DNA of 64,000 nucleotides, taken from NCBI GenBank assembly GCA_040902105.1, contig JBBDXW010000052.1:248001-312000 (forward strand). The letters run 5' to 3'. The notes beneath the pieces were generated by a model. The model was not told the DNA's origin, did no database searches, and saw only the letters and a list, made by a program, of their open reading frames with translations. This DNA is from IDS-8 sp040902105. GTDB lineage: Bacteria; Pseudomonadota; Gammaproteobacteria; Steroidobacterales; Woeseiaceae. The position numbers and the translations under genes are program-made. How positions within the stretch are numbered: the first letter of the stretch is position 1; every line of letters starts with the position of its first letter. Shown piece by piece: positions 38,983 through 46,571 of the stretch.

Positions 38983-39390
38983 TTGATAACCGAATTCAAG
39001 AAGCGCCGCTTGCGCGACCGTTCGAGCGGCCCGGCTACGTTGATCAGTGCAGGCTGCAAAGTGACGGGCGTCCTCTCCGGCCAGGGAGATTTCATGATCA
39101 GCGGCACCGTTGAGGGAGACTGCGACCTGAACGGCGCGGTGTCCATTACAAGTCAAGGCGTGTGGAACGGCACGCTCAAAGCCGATTCGGTCATTATCGC
39201 GGGCACGGTGGAGGGCGATATCGAAGCCCGGGGCCGAATCGAGATCGCGGATTCGGCACGCATCACCGGCAGCGTCACCGGGCAGGCGATCGCCGTCGCC
39301 GAGGGTGCCGTGGTCGAGGGCGTCATGAAAACCACCGGGCGCAGCACTCCGACGGAGTTTGTCGAGAAGCGAAGGTCGGATCCGGAGTAG
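38983..39390 (+). CDS. Bactofilin (polymer-forming cytoskeletal protein)
   Basis: A 135-residue bactofilin. The core is a right-handed beta-helix built from repeats of about 16-18 residues: VTGVLSGQGDFMISGTVEGD, LKADSVIIAGTVEGDIEARG, IEIADSARITGSVTG. Bactofilins self-assemble into filaments without nucleotide and organise cell-shape or envelope enzymes. TTG 38983 follows GGAGGAG with 7-base spacing and is the best start. Its stop touches the palindrome copy C. The convergent gene encodes a membrane protein with an OmpA-like tail; both may act on cell-wall organisation (inference). Confidence 0.93.
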   Translation: MITEFKKRRLRDRSSGPATLISAGCKVTGVLSGQGDFMISGTVEGDCDLNGAVSITSQGVWNGTLKADSVIIAGTVEGDIEARGRIEIADSARITGSVTGQAIAVAEGAVVEGVMKTTGRSTPTEFVEKRRSDPE

Positions 39391-39607
39391 CGTTGGCGAC
39401 TAACCCGTATTGTTCGTGAACGGCACAGCGCACATGAGGAGTCTGGATCGGTGGGGAGGGGCTTTCAGGATCGTCACAAACAGGGATGTTTGTGCGAAGC
39501 CCACACGGACGTGTTCACGGCGGTCCTGAAAGCCCCTCCCCACCGATCCAGACTCCGGCACCCGCCGACATCAAACGTTCATGAACAATGCGGGTTAGTC
39601 GCCAACG
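39391..39607 (+). repeat. Nested long palindrome, copy C (217 bp)
   Basis: Terminal inverted repeats of 32 bp with two mismatches (39391-39422 and 39576-39607), starting directly after the bactofilin stop. The inner stem is a perfect 33-bp pair (39438-39470 with 39524-39556). The central hairpins are as in A and B but with paired changes: CACAAACAGGGATGTTTGTG. It fills the gap between two convergent genes. Confidence 0.92.
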
Positions 39608-39612
39608 CGGGC

Positions 39613-40938
39613 TTACTGAAACCCGTCCGGCATCAGAGTGATCTCGACCCGGTTGTTCGCCTGTGCAATTTCATTCCAGGCGCCGGCTGAAACCCCGGTC
39701 GTCGACGGATATTCGATCAGGGGCTCCGAATTGCCCCGGGACACGATCGCATAGCGTATCTGCCCGTCGGTCCGTTCTTCTGCGATGTTCACGAAATTCG
39801 CGAACGCCACCGACTGCTGCATTCCGAGGTCTGCCGCCTCGCTTATCCCGTAACCGATTTTCGCGCAGGCCTCTGCACTCAACGCCGGTGCCGCAAGCAC
39901 GAAACCGTCCGCGCCGCCGTCGATCATGCAGAAATCGCCGACATGGGTCTCGATCAGCACCTGTCCCGAGAAGCCAAGCCCGAGCAGACGCTCCGCCAAC
40001 TCTTCGACGAGGGCGAGCCTGTTGTCGCTGAGCGGCAGTTCGCCGAAGGCGTACGGCGCCGAGCGATTGATGGCCCATTCGACCGCGTTCAATGCGGTCG
40101 AAAACGTGGATCCGAGCGATTGCTGATAGGTGGTCAGACGCTTCTGGACTTCAATTGCGCCGTCGACCTCGATAGAACGCTGTTGCTCGAGCGCCGCCAA
40201 GAGCTTCGCATTTTCTTGCCGGGCCTCCTGCCAGCCCTGCTCGCGCTGCCAGTACAGCCAGGCAAACACGACGATGACGACCGCCATGACTGCGATCACG
40301 AACTGAAGGCGCGGGGGAACTTCGTTAGCGAGCCTGCCGGGGTGCTCCAGCGGATCGGCCGTGTCGGGCACGCGGATTTCGTCCGCAACCCGCGCGGCGA
40401 TGGCTTCGTAGCTATCGAGGAGATCGCGGCGAATGACCGCCCGCTGCTGATCGAACAGATCCTGTATGAGCTCGCGGATGCCGCGGTCGAGACTTTCCAC
40501 ACCCGCCAATTCTCCGGTTGCTTCGTTTGCGCCGGAGCGGGCCGCCCGTTTTTCGCGTTCGACCCTGTCGCCTATGACGTGCAGCGACGCGAGCACCTTG
40601 GACACTTCGACCGGTTCTACCGCCTTCGGCAACACGCCGACCGCGCCCAGAGCCCGCGCCTGTCCGACGTACAACTCACCCTGTTGCGAGGTGTACATCA
40701 TGATCGGGATTGTGGCTGTCTCCGGATTGTTCTTGATCGCCGTGACCGCTTCGAAGCCGTCCATGCCCGGCATCAGGTGATCCATGAAAATGACGTCGGG
40801 ACGATGGTCGCTCAGGTATTCAAGCGCCGACTCCGCGGATTCAGCGGTATCGACATCGAGTTCGTGCACTTCCAGCATGCGTTTCAGCACGACCCTCGCC
40901 GATTTGGAGTCGTCGACTATTAACGCACTCTTTCTCAC
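39613..40938 (-). CDS. Receiver-domain protein with a membrane helix and OmpA-like C-terminal region
   Basis: About 441 residues. Residues 1-120 are a CheY-like receiver: ALIVDDSKSARVVLKRML, phospho-acceptor Asp in DVIFMDHLMPGMDG, Thr/Lys in MMYTSQQ and GVLPKA. A linker leads to one membrane helix (FVIAVMAVVIVVFAWLYW, near 230), then a coiled coil and about 170 residues outside the membrane. The end (LSDNRLALVEELAERLLGLG, VLIETHVGDFC, and NNRVEITLMPDG) resembles a degenerate OmpA/MotB peptidoglycan-binding fold. A cytosolic receiver joined to a periplasmic domain is unusual. No kinase gene is close. GTG 40938 follows CGGGGGCACGG; GTG 40962 is also possible. Confidence 0.82.
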   Translation of the reverse strand: MRKSALIVDDSKSARVVLKRMLEVHELDVDTAESAESALEYLSDHRPDVIFMDHLMPGMDGFEAVTAIKNNPETATIPIMMYTSQQGELYVGQARALGAVGVLPKAVEPVEVSKVLASLHVIGDRVEREKRAARSGANEATGELAGVESLDRGIRELIQDLFDQQRAVIRRDLLDSYEAIAARVADEIRVPDTADPLEHPGRLANEVPPRLQFVIAVMAVVIVVFAWLYWQREQGWQEARQENAKLLAALEQQRSIEVDGAIEVQKRLTTYQQSLGSTFSTALNAVEWAINRSAPYAFGELPLSDNRLALVEELAERLLGLGFSGQVLIETHVGDFCMIDGGADGFVLAAPALSAEACAKIGYGISEAADLGMQQSVAFANFVNIAEERTDGQIRYAIVSRGNSEPLIEYPSTTGVSAGAWNEIAQANNRVEITLMPDGFQ

Positions 40939-40962
40939 CCCGTGCCCCCGAGAATCGCCCAC

Positions 40963-41464
40963 CCGCGACTTTGATTATGTTACTGAAGAATTGCCCGTAC
41001 GTGGTTCACGTTTAGCTTACGGTTTGCGGGTGCGGTTCGGCCAGCGGAAACGCTCGATGGGCAGGCTTAAAAGGAGTTTCTGTATTTGGTCGTAAAAGTA
41101 CATCCATTGCAGAGAAATGGCGGTATTCGGGTTAGCGGCTTCCCTTCACACTGGTTCGAGGCGCTTCGGCCGTCGCCGGTGGACGGGGGGCGGAACGATC
41201 AGGAAGGCGGCTGCTTCCGGCCATCTTTGGCTTTATCCGGCCATCGCGGGCTATCGGTGCGCCATTCCCGCCACGCGGGGGCGGGAAAGAGTTGCTGCCG
41301 GAAAATAACTCGGTGTTAAACTAGCGTCGACCCTCGAAGTCAGGGCGCCGGAGTCGTATCGGTCAGGTACTGCCCGCGCGACGTCGCCAGTAAGAACAAA
41401 AGAAATAATAACAAGGACGACACGGAATCACTGAATCCGCACTGAACGTCAGAGTCTCAATACA
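40963..41464. other. 500-bp intergenic region upstream of the GGDEF/EAL gene
   Basis: No credible gene; short frames here have no ribosome-binding site or recognisable domain. The sequence holds several CCGGCCATC-type repeats near 41215-41260. It must hold promoters for the divergent receiver protein and the GGDEF/EAL gene. I do not see a c-di-GMP riboswitch pattern. Confidence 0.4.
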
Positions 41465-43915
41465 ATGGCCCGTAGAATACTACCCAGATACCTGATCCTT
41501 GCAGTGACGCTCTCGCTGGTCGTGGTCGGAATCCTGTTGTCGATGTTCTACGGCCAGTTTCGATGGCTCGCCGGCGGCATCGTCGACGCGAGCGTCGAGG
41601 AGCACAATTCCAGCCTCGAAGCGAGCTTCGAACGGCGCGCCAGGGGAACTCTGCATCGTATCGCCGACGAATTGTCGCAGGCCCCGGACCTGACGGACGA
41701 AGTCGCGGTTCTGGCTGTCGTCGAGCGCGCGCTTCGCGAAAGCGACAACATGATCGGTTTGCGTTTCGAAGGCGATGAGGGCACAGGTGTCCAGTCCGGC
41801 GAGGTCGCGGACGTCGCCGGACTGGAAGCCGCCGAGTGGGAAGCCAACCGCCTCTATCTCGCCTACCCCGTATCGCGCGACGATCGGGACTTGGGCAGGC
41901 TCGTGAGCGGCTTCGAACTGTCGGCCCTGCGCCTGGAGTCGACCGAGTTCGAACAGCACCTGCTTGGCGAGGAGGCACAGTACCGCCGCAACAGCTTCAT
42001 CTGGATCGGCGCCGCCACCCTCCTGGCGCTGGTGCTTTGTCTCGCCGTTATCTGGGCGGTCTCGCGGACGCAAGCACGGCGAATTCGCGCACTCAGGGTG
42101 CAGGCGGAGAAGCTGAGCGACGCCGATTTCGGTGAGCCGCTGCAGGTACTGAAGGGCGATGAACTGGGCGACCTCGCGGAAGTGTTCAACAACATGCGAG
42201 ACAAGTTACAGCGCACGACTTTGTCGCGTGACTATGTCGATCGTGTGCTGTCGAGCATGAACGAGGCTGTTATCGTTACCAACGCAGACGGCACCATTAC
42301 CCGCGTCAACGAAGCGACCTCGCGCATGCTCAGTTACAGCGAGGACGAGCTCATCGGACAGCCGATCGATTTCATCGTCGACCAGCAAAAGAGCGGCTCG
42401 CTCGCGATCGATTCCCCGGCGGGCATGCCCCGGGAAGCGTTTTTGCTCACCTGCAACGGTGAATCGGTTCCGGTGTCGTACACCGGGTCGACGATCGAGG
42501 GCGACGACGTGTTCCCGGGCGATCGTATCTACGCGGCGCAAAATATCACCGAACGCCGCCGGGCAGAGCAACGCATCCGCTACCTGGCCCGAATCGATGC
42601 GCTCACCAAGGTGCCGAACAGGATGCAGTTCCAGCACTTGCTGCAGCGCGGAATCGCCAGGGCTCGACGTGCGCGGAAATCCCTGTATCTCTTTTATATC
42701 GACATCGATCACTTCAAGGAAATCAACGATACCTTCGGTCATCTCGCCGGCGACACGACACTCGAGACGGTTGCAGATAGGCTGACGACCGCCCTGCCCT
42801 CGGACTCCATCATCGGCCGGCTTGCCGGAGACGAGTTCGCTGTCATCGTCGACGGCAACGACGCACGCGACGACCGGCGAGAGCAGCTCGATCAGCTCGC
42901 CCGAACGCTGCTCGACCGGCTGGCCGACCCGTTTTACGTCCAGGGCCACGAGGTATTCATGACGGCGAGCATGGGGATCGCCCGTTATCCCGACGATGCA
43001 CCGAATGTGATCGACCTGATCCGCAATGCCGACGCTGCGCTCTACCACGCGAAAAAAAGCGGTGGCAACATGCATGCGTACTACATTCCGGAAATGAATG
43101 AGGCCGCGGTCGAACGGCTCATGACAAAGAGCAAGCTGAAGAGGTCATTCGAACGCGACGAGCTGCTCGTCCACTACCAGCCGAAATACAATATCGAAAC
43201 CGGTGCGGTCGTCGGGGCGGAGGCGCTGGTTCGCTGGGAGCTCCCGGAACGCGGCATCATCCTGCCATCGGATTTCATTCCGATCGCCGAAGAAACCAAT
43301 CTTATCGTTGAGATCGGCGAGTGGGTGCTCAGCAGGGTATGCGAGGACTTCCGTTACTGGCAGCGGTCCGTGTCTTATCCCGGCAGGGTCTCGGTGAATT
43401 TGTCGCTCAAGCAATTGCGACAGCCGAACTTCATAAACCGGATCAACACTATACTTCAAAAATACGAAGTTGCACCGACGTCGCTCGAACTCGAGATAAC
43501 CGAGACGACGTTGATGGAGAATCCAAGCCGCACAATCAAGCTTCTCGACGAGCTGTATTCTCTTGGCCTGCATCTCGCGATAGATGATTTCGGTACCGGC
43601 TACTCGTCGTTGAGCGCATTGCAGCAGTTCCCGATCAGCACTTTGAAAATTGACAAGTCCTTCGTGCGGGACGTTGCGATAAATGCCGACGATGCGACCA
43701 TCGTCGGTACGATTATCCACATGGGCCGAAGCCTCAAGATGGACGTCGTCGCCGAGGGTGTCGAGACGGAAGAACAGTTGAATTTCCTGCAGACCCTGGA
43801 TTGCACTTACGTACAGGGACTGCTTTTTGGCGACCCGATGAGTTCCGATAATTACCTCGAGCTGTTGCTCGCCCAGGCCGAGGGGACAGACACGCATCGC
43901 GCTCTGTTCGCCTGA
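41465..43915 (+). CDS. Membrane c-di-GMP enzyme with HAMP-PAS-GGDEF-EAL domains
   Basis: An 816-residue inner-membrane protein. Helices at about 8-27 and 178-198 flank a periplasmic sensor domain; then HAMP (IRALRVQAEKLSDADFGEPL), PAS (SSMNEAVIVTNADGTITRVN), GGDEF (DIDHFKEINDTFGHLAGDTT; signature RLAGDEF) and EAL (GAEALVRWELPERGIILPSD; DDFGTGYSSLSALQQFPIST; KMDVVAEGVETEEQL). The GGDEF motif reads AGDEF, a common active variant. The EAL catalytic residues look complete, so both synthesis and breakdown of c-di-GMP are possible. The start ATG 41465 gives a full first helix. The gene is solitary, downstream of a 500-bp intergenic region. Confidence 0.93.
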   Translation: MARRILPRYLILAVTLSLVVVGILLSMFYGQFRWLAGGIVDASVEEHNSSLEASFERRARGTLHRIADELSQAPDLTDEVAVLAVVERALRESDNMIGLRFEGDEGTGVQSGEVADVAGLEAAEWEANRLYLAYPVSRDDRDLGRLVSGFELSALRLESTEFEQHLLGEEAQYRRNSFIWIGAATLLALVLCLAVIWAVSRTQARRIRALRVQAEKLSDADFGEPLQVLKGDELGDLAEVFNNMRDKLQRTTLSRDYVDRVLSSMNEAVIVTNADGTITRVNEATSRMLSYSEDELIGQPIDFIVDQQKSGSLAIDSPAGMPREAFLLTCNGESVPVSYTGSTIEGDDVFPGDRIYAAQNITERRRAEQRIRYLARIDALTKVPNRMQFQHLLQRGIARARRARKSLYLFYIDIDHFKEINDTFGHLAGDTTLETVADRLTTALPSDSIIGRLAGDEFAVIVDGNDARDDRREQLDQLARTLLDRLADPFYVQGHEVFMTASMGIARYPDDAPNVIDLIRNADAALYHAKKSGGNMHAYYIPEMNEAAVERLMTKSKLKRSFERDELLVHYQPKYNIETGAVVGAEALVRWELPERGIILPSDFIPIAEETNLIVEIGEWVLSRVCEDFRYWQRSVSYPGRVSVNLSLKQLRQPNFINRINTILQKYEVAPTSLELEITETTLMENPSRTIKLLDELYSLGLHLAIDDFGTGYSSLSALQQFPISTLKIDKSFVRDVAINADDATIVGTIIHMGRSLKMDVVAEGVETEEQLNFLQTLDCTYVQGLLFGDPMSSDNYLELLLAQAEGTDTHRALFA

Positions 43916-44064
43916 CTTTATCCCCTGGTTTCAGCATAAAGGCCTGACATTTATTGACATTTTCCCGAGCTTCACTAGCCGTAAGCAACATGATTAAATA
44001 CGGGCCGTCTGCCCGTACCCGGCACGGAGCAAACTTTCTCCCAACCCTGAACGGTAAATAACGC

Positions 44065-44427
44065 ATGAGAAAACTAGTTGAATATGCAGGCTGTATTGCG
44101 TTTTTGTTTGCAGCGCACGCTGTGCTGGCGTGCGATTATCCTTCACAGACGCCAGAAGTACCGAACGGAAATAGCGCAAGCCAGGAAGAGATGATTGAGG
44201 GCCAGAGGGGCGTCAAGCAATACGTGGCCGACATGGAAGCCTATCTGGAATGCATTGTCGCGGAAGAGAAGACCGCGCGCTCCGAGATCGAAGACCTCAA
44301 GCCGGAAGACGAGCAACAACGCGAAGACATGTTGACCAAGAAATACAACGCCGCAGTCGCCGAAATGGAAGAAGTCGCTGCCAGATTCAACGTCGAGGTT
44401 CAGGCGTTCAAGAGCCGCGACAACTAG
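44065..44427 (+). CDS. Small exported protein of unknown function with coiled-coil tendency
   Basis: A 120-residue protein. The first 22 residues are a signal peptide (AGCIAFLFAAHAVLA, then CDYPSQTPEVPNG); a Cys right after the cleavage region could be lipidated or disulfide-bonded. The mature part is acidic and helical (EEMIEGQRGVKQYVADMEAY, EEKTARSEIEDLKPEDEQQR). I do not know the family. It is convergent with the psp operon and shares its terminator. Confidence 0.75.
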   Translation: MRKLVEYAGCIAFLFAAHAVLACDYPSQTPEVPNGNSASQEEMIEGQRGVKQYVADMEAYLECIVAEEKTARSEIEDLKPEDEQQREDMLTKKYNAAVAEMEEVAARFNVEVQAFKSRDN

Positions 44428-44507
44428 GGACCCTCTGCACACGTTCGGGCGAGTCGACGCATACCAGACGCCGAATTTTGAAGTTTGGGGAGCTTGCGAT
44501 GCACCAC

Positions 44508-44540
44508 GGGGAGATGAGGATATTCCTCATCTCCCCTTTT
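44508..44540. terminator. Bidirectional intrinsic terminator between convergent genes
   Basis: GGGGAGATGAGGA, a short loop, then TCCTCATCTCCCC followed by TTTTCT. On the minus strand it lies just after the psp operon; on the plus strand it follows the small exported protein by 80 bp. Confidence 0.9.
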
Positions 44541-44546
44541 CTCTGC

Positions 44547-44765
44547 CTAGAGATTGTCTATCTGCTTTTTCAGGTCAAAGCGATTCTCGGTAACGATTCG
44601 TTCCAATACCTCGATCCGCTCCTCCAGCCGGTCGATCTTGAATAAGGTTTCGTCCACGTCTTCGGTCGCTGCATTTTTCTTGTTGCGGTTCTCGATGTAG
44701 CTTTGGATCAGCTGCGCCAAAAGAACGACAGTGACCGTCAGAAACACAAATGTGAAAACATTCAT
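44547..44765 (-). CDS. Small PspB-like membrane protein at the end of the psp operon
   Basis: A 72-residue protein: one N-terminal helix (VFTFVFLTVTVVLLAQLIQS) followed by a charged coiled coil (TLFKIDRLEERIEVLERIVT). The layout copies PspB, to which its coiled coil is similar (RLEERIEVLERI against RFEERLESLETI). ATG 44765 follows AAGGAACCCCG. Function is likely in membrane-stress sensing; it may replace PspD, which I do not see. Confidence 0.8.
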   Translation of the reverse strand: MNVFTFVFLTVTVVLLAQLIQSYIENRNKKNAATEDVDETLFKIDRLEERIEVLERIVTENRFDLKKQIDNL

Positions 44766-44788
44766 TCGGGGTTCCTTATGAAGACAGG

Positions 44789-45175
44789 TCAGAGCTTTTT
44801 GAATTCCTGATCCAGATTGAACTTCGTCGATGTCACGTAACGTTCCAGTCGCGCCAGGCGGCTGTCCAGGGACTGGAAGCGGCGGCGAACGTCGCCCACT
44901 GTCTGGCTTGGCGAAGACCTGAGGGCGCGGCGAAACTCGGGGTCGTGGCCCGCCTCCCGACCTTGATCCGGCGCCGATGGCACCAGCAGAATCGTGGCAA
45001 CGTACACCAGCACTGTCACGGGCATAGCCATGAAAAAAGCTATGACCACGAGTATCCGCGTGACTCGCAGGTTGAAACCGAAGTAATCCGCGAAGCCGGC
45101 GCAGACCCCGCCCAGCCATGCCCGATCGCGGTTGCGGTAGAACCGCCTGGGGCGAATTGAATCGTAGTCGCTCAT
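44789..45175 (-). CDS. PspC-domain protein, second copy
   Basis: A 128-residue protein. PspC domain: FYRNRDRAWLGGVCAGFADY, then a helix ILVVIAFFMAMPVTVLVYVA. It carries an extra C-terminal coiled-coil tail (RRRFQSLDSRLARLERYVTS) missing in the first PspC. Start ATG overlaps the pspC stop (ATGA). Two PspC proteins in tandem are unusual for the classical operon. Confidence 0.9.
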   Translation of the reverse strand: MSDYDSIRPRRFYRNRDRAWLGGVCAGFADYFGFNLRVTRILVVIAFFMAMPVTVLVYVATILLVPSAPDQGREAGHDPEFRRALRSSPSQTVGDVRRRFQSLDSRLARLERYVTSTKFNLDQEFKKL

Positions 45176-45459
45176 GAATGACTCCATCTGTCCGTCTTGT
45201 GGCGACGCCAGAACTCGTTTTCGTGGCAATCTCCCGACCAGGTCAGCGGCTTTTCCTGCAAAAGCAGCGTAGCCGCAATGTACGCGATGGCCGTGACCCA
45301 GGAGAAAATGACGAGGCCGGCCGCAACGACAATCCTGACCGCCACGACCGGAATATTGCCGTAGTCCGCAATCCCGGCACACACGCCGAAAATCCACCCG
45401 TTTTCGCGGTCACGGTACAGGCCACGGAAGGGCCTGCGTTCAAAAGTGCCATTGCTCAT
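45172..45459 (-). CDS. pspC: Phage shock protein C
   Basis: A 95-residue inner-membrane protein of the PspC family: FRGLYRDRENGWIFGVCAGI ADYG and one strongly hydrophobic helix (VVAAGLVIFSWVTAIAYIAA). With PspB it binds PspA and relieves PspF inhibition when the membrane is stressed. Start overlaps the pspB stop by 4 bp (ATGA), so it is translationally coupled. Confidence 0.93.
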   Translation of the reverse strand: MSNGTFERRPFRGLYRDRENGWIFGVCAGIADYGNIPVVAVRIVVAAGLVIFSWVTAIAYIAATLLLQEKPLTWSGDCHENEFWRRHKTDRWSHS

Positions 45460-45680
45460 TTCCGCCTCCACTCCGGCATTTCGCTGTCCAGTATCGTTTC
45501 CAGGGACTCCAGCCGTTCCTCGAATCTCTGGGACATTGACCACATGTCCTCCAGCAGCTTCTCGTCGCCGCCCGAGATCTCCCGCGACCGCTTCCACTGG
45601 GTAATGAAGTACAAAATAATGAAGAGCGGAGCCGGGACAGCGATAAAGACAATTAACGCGATACCAATATATTCGCTCAA
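45456..45680 (-). CDS. pspB: Phage shock protein B
   Basis: A 74-residue membrane protein: N-terminal helix (IGIALIVFIAVPAPLFIILY), FITQWKRSREISGGDEKLLE and a short coiled coil (RFEERLESLETILDSEMPEW). This matches PspB along its whole length. A TTG codon at 45680 behind GGGGGCGACC is the start. It acts with PspC as the stress-sensing partner of PspA. Confidence 0.93.
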   Translation of the reverse strand: MSEYIGIALIVFIAVPAPLFIILYFITQWKRSREISGGDEKLLEDMWSMSQRFEERLESLETILDSEMPEWRRK

Positions 45681-45692
45681 GGTCGCCCCCGA

Positions 45693-46382
45693 TTATTTGG
45701 GTTCAGTCGTCGTCTGTCCCGCCCGGCCGGCCACGCGCTGCTTGAGTGCGTCAAGCTCTCGTGCCACCGCTTCCTCGGACTCCAGGCTGACAAATTCATG
45801 TTTCAGATCCTTGGGTAAGCCCAGATCGTACGCCTCAACACGTCCCTCGACGTCGTCGATGCGCCGCGTGTACTGCTCGAAGCGCACCAGGGCATCGTCG
45901 ATCTTGTAGTCGTGGATCTTTCTCCTTGCAGCCAGCCTGCTGTTGGCGGTTTTGTGCCTGGCCAATAACGACTTCTGCCGCGCCTTTGCATCCTGCAGCT
46001 TGCTTTCGAGCCTTGAGATATCGTCGTTGAGTTTGGACAGGCTTTCGTCAACTGCAAGGTAGTCTGCCTTGATCGCGTCCGCCGCAGCGGTCGTTCGCGA
46101 CTTCTCGATCAATGCCGCCTTGGCGAGATCTTCGCGCCCCTTGCGCAAGGCGAGTTCGGCTTTCGACTCCCATTCCTGCTGTTCGCGCTCCAGGGTTTCG
46201 AGCCTGCGGTTCAGGTCTTTCTTGTCCGCTATCGAACGCGCAGCCGCCGAGCGAACCTCGACCAGCGTGTCCTCCATTTCCTGGATCATCAGGCGGACAA
46301 TCTTCTCCGGGTCCTCCGCCTTGTCCAGGATTGCATTGATATTCGAATTCACGATATCGCTGAATCTCGTGAAAATGCCCAT
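45693..46382 (-). CDS. pspA: Phage shock protein A
   Basis: A 229-residue coiled-coil protein of the PspA/IM30/ESCRT-III family. N-terminal amphipathic region GIFTRFSDIVNSNINAILDK, then AEDPEKIVRLMIQEMEDTLV, then long helices. It stabilises damaged inner membranes and inhibits PspF. ATG 46382 follows GAGGAA and lies about 40 bp after the sigma-54 promoter. First gene of a five-gene operon. Confidence 0.96.
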   Translation of the reverse strand: MGIFTRFSDIVNSNINAILDKAEDPEKIVRLMIQEMEDTLVEVRSAAARSIADKKDLNRRLETLEREQQEWESKAELALRKGREDLAKAALIEKSRTTAAADAIKADYLAVDESLSKLNDDISRLESKLQDAKARQKSLLARHKTANSRLAARRKIHDYKIDDALVRFEQYTRRIDDVEGRVEAYDLGLPKDLKHEFVSLESEEAVARELDALKQRVAGRAGQTTTEPK

Positions 46383-46420
46383 AAGTAATTCCTCTGCGTG
46401 TGGTTAGGGTCACGCACTGC

Positions 46421-46440
46421 ATTGCAGAAACCGTGCCAAT
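46421..46440 (-). promoter_or_regulatory. Sigma-54 (-24/-12) promoter of the psp operon
   Basis: The minus strand reads TTGGCACGGTTTCTGCAAT, matching TGGCAC-N5-TTGCA with GG and GC separated by 10 bp. It sits 39 bp upstream of the pspA start and faces away from pspF, whose product activates this promoter class. PspF binding sites would lie at about 46445-46571. Confidence 0.88.
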
Positions 46441-46571
46441 GCCCCGGGAACCCTGTAAGCATCTGTTATTAAAGTCTTTTCTAGATTCTTCGGGGTCCAA
46501 TTCGAGACCGCCGAGAGGGCGGATTTAACGCTGTATTCGCTATTTTCGCCGCACTCTGGTCAAATGCGCCA

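Noticed and set aside
41086..41319. 77-codon plus-strand frame in the gap before the GGDEF/EAL gene
   Set aside because: No ribosome-binding site, no domain, and repetitive GC-rich content; treated as intergenic.
43916..44064. Possible c-di-GMP riboswitch upstream of the small exported protein
   Set aside because: The conserved aptamer blocks are not present; only GC-rich hairpin fragments are seen.
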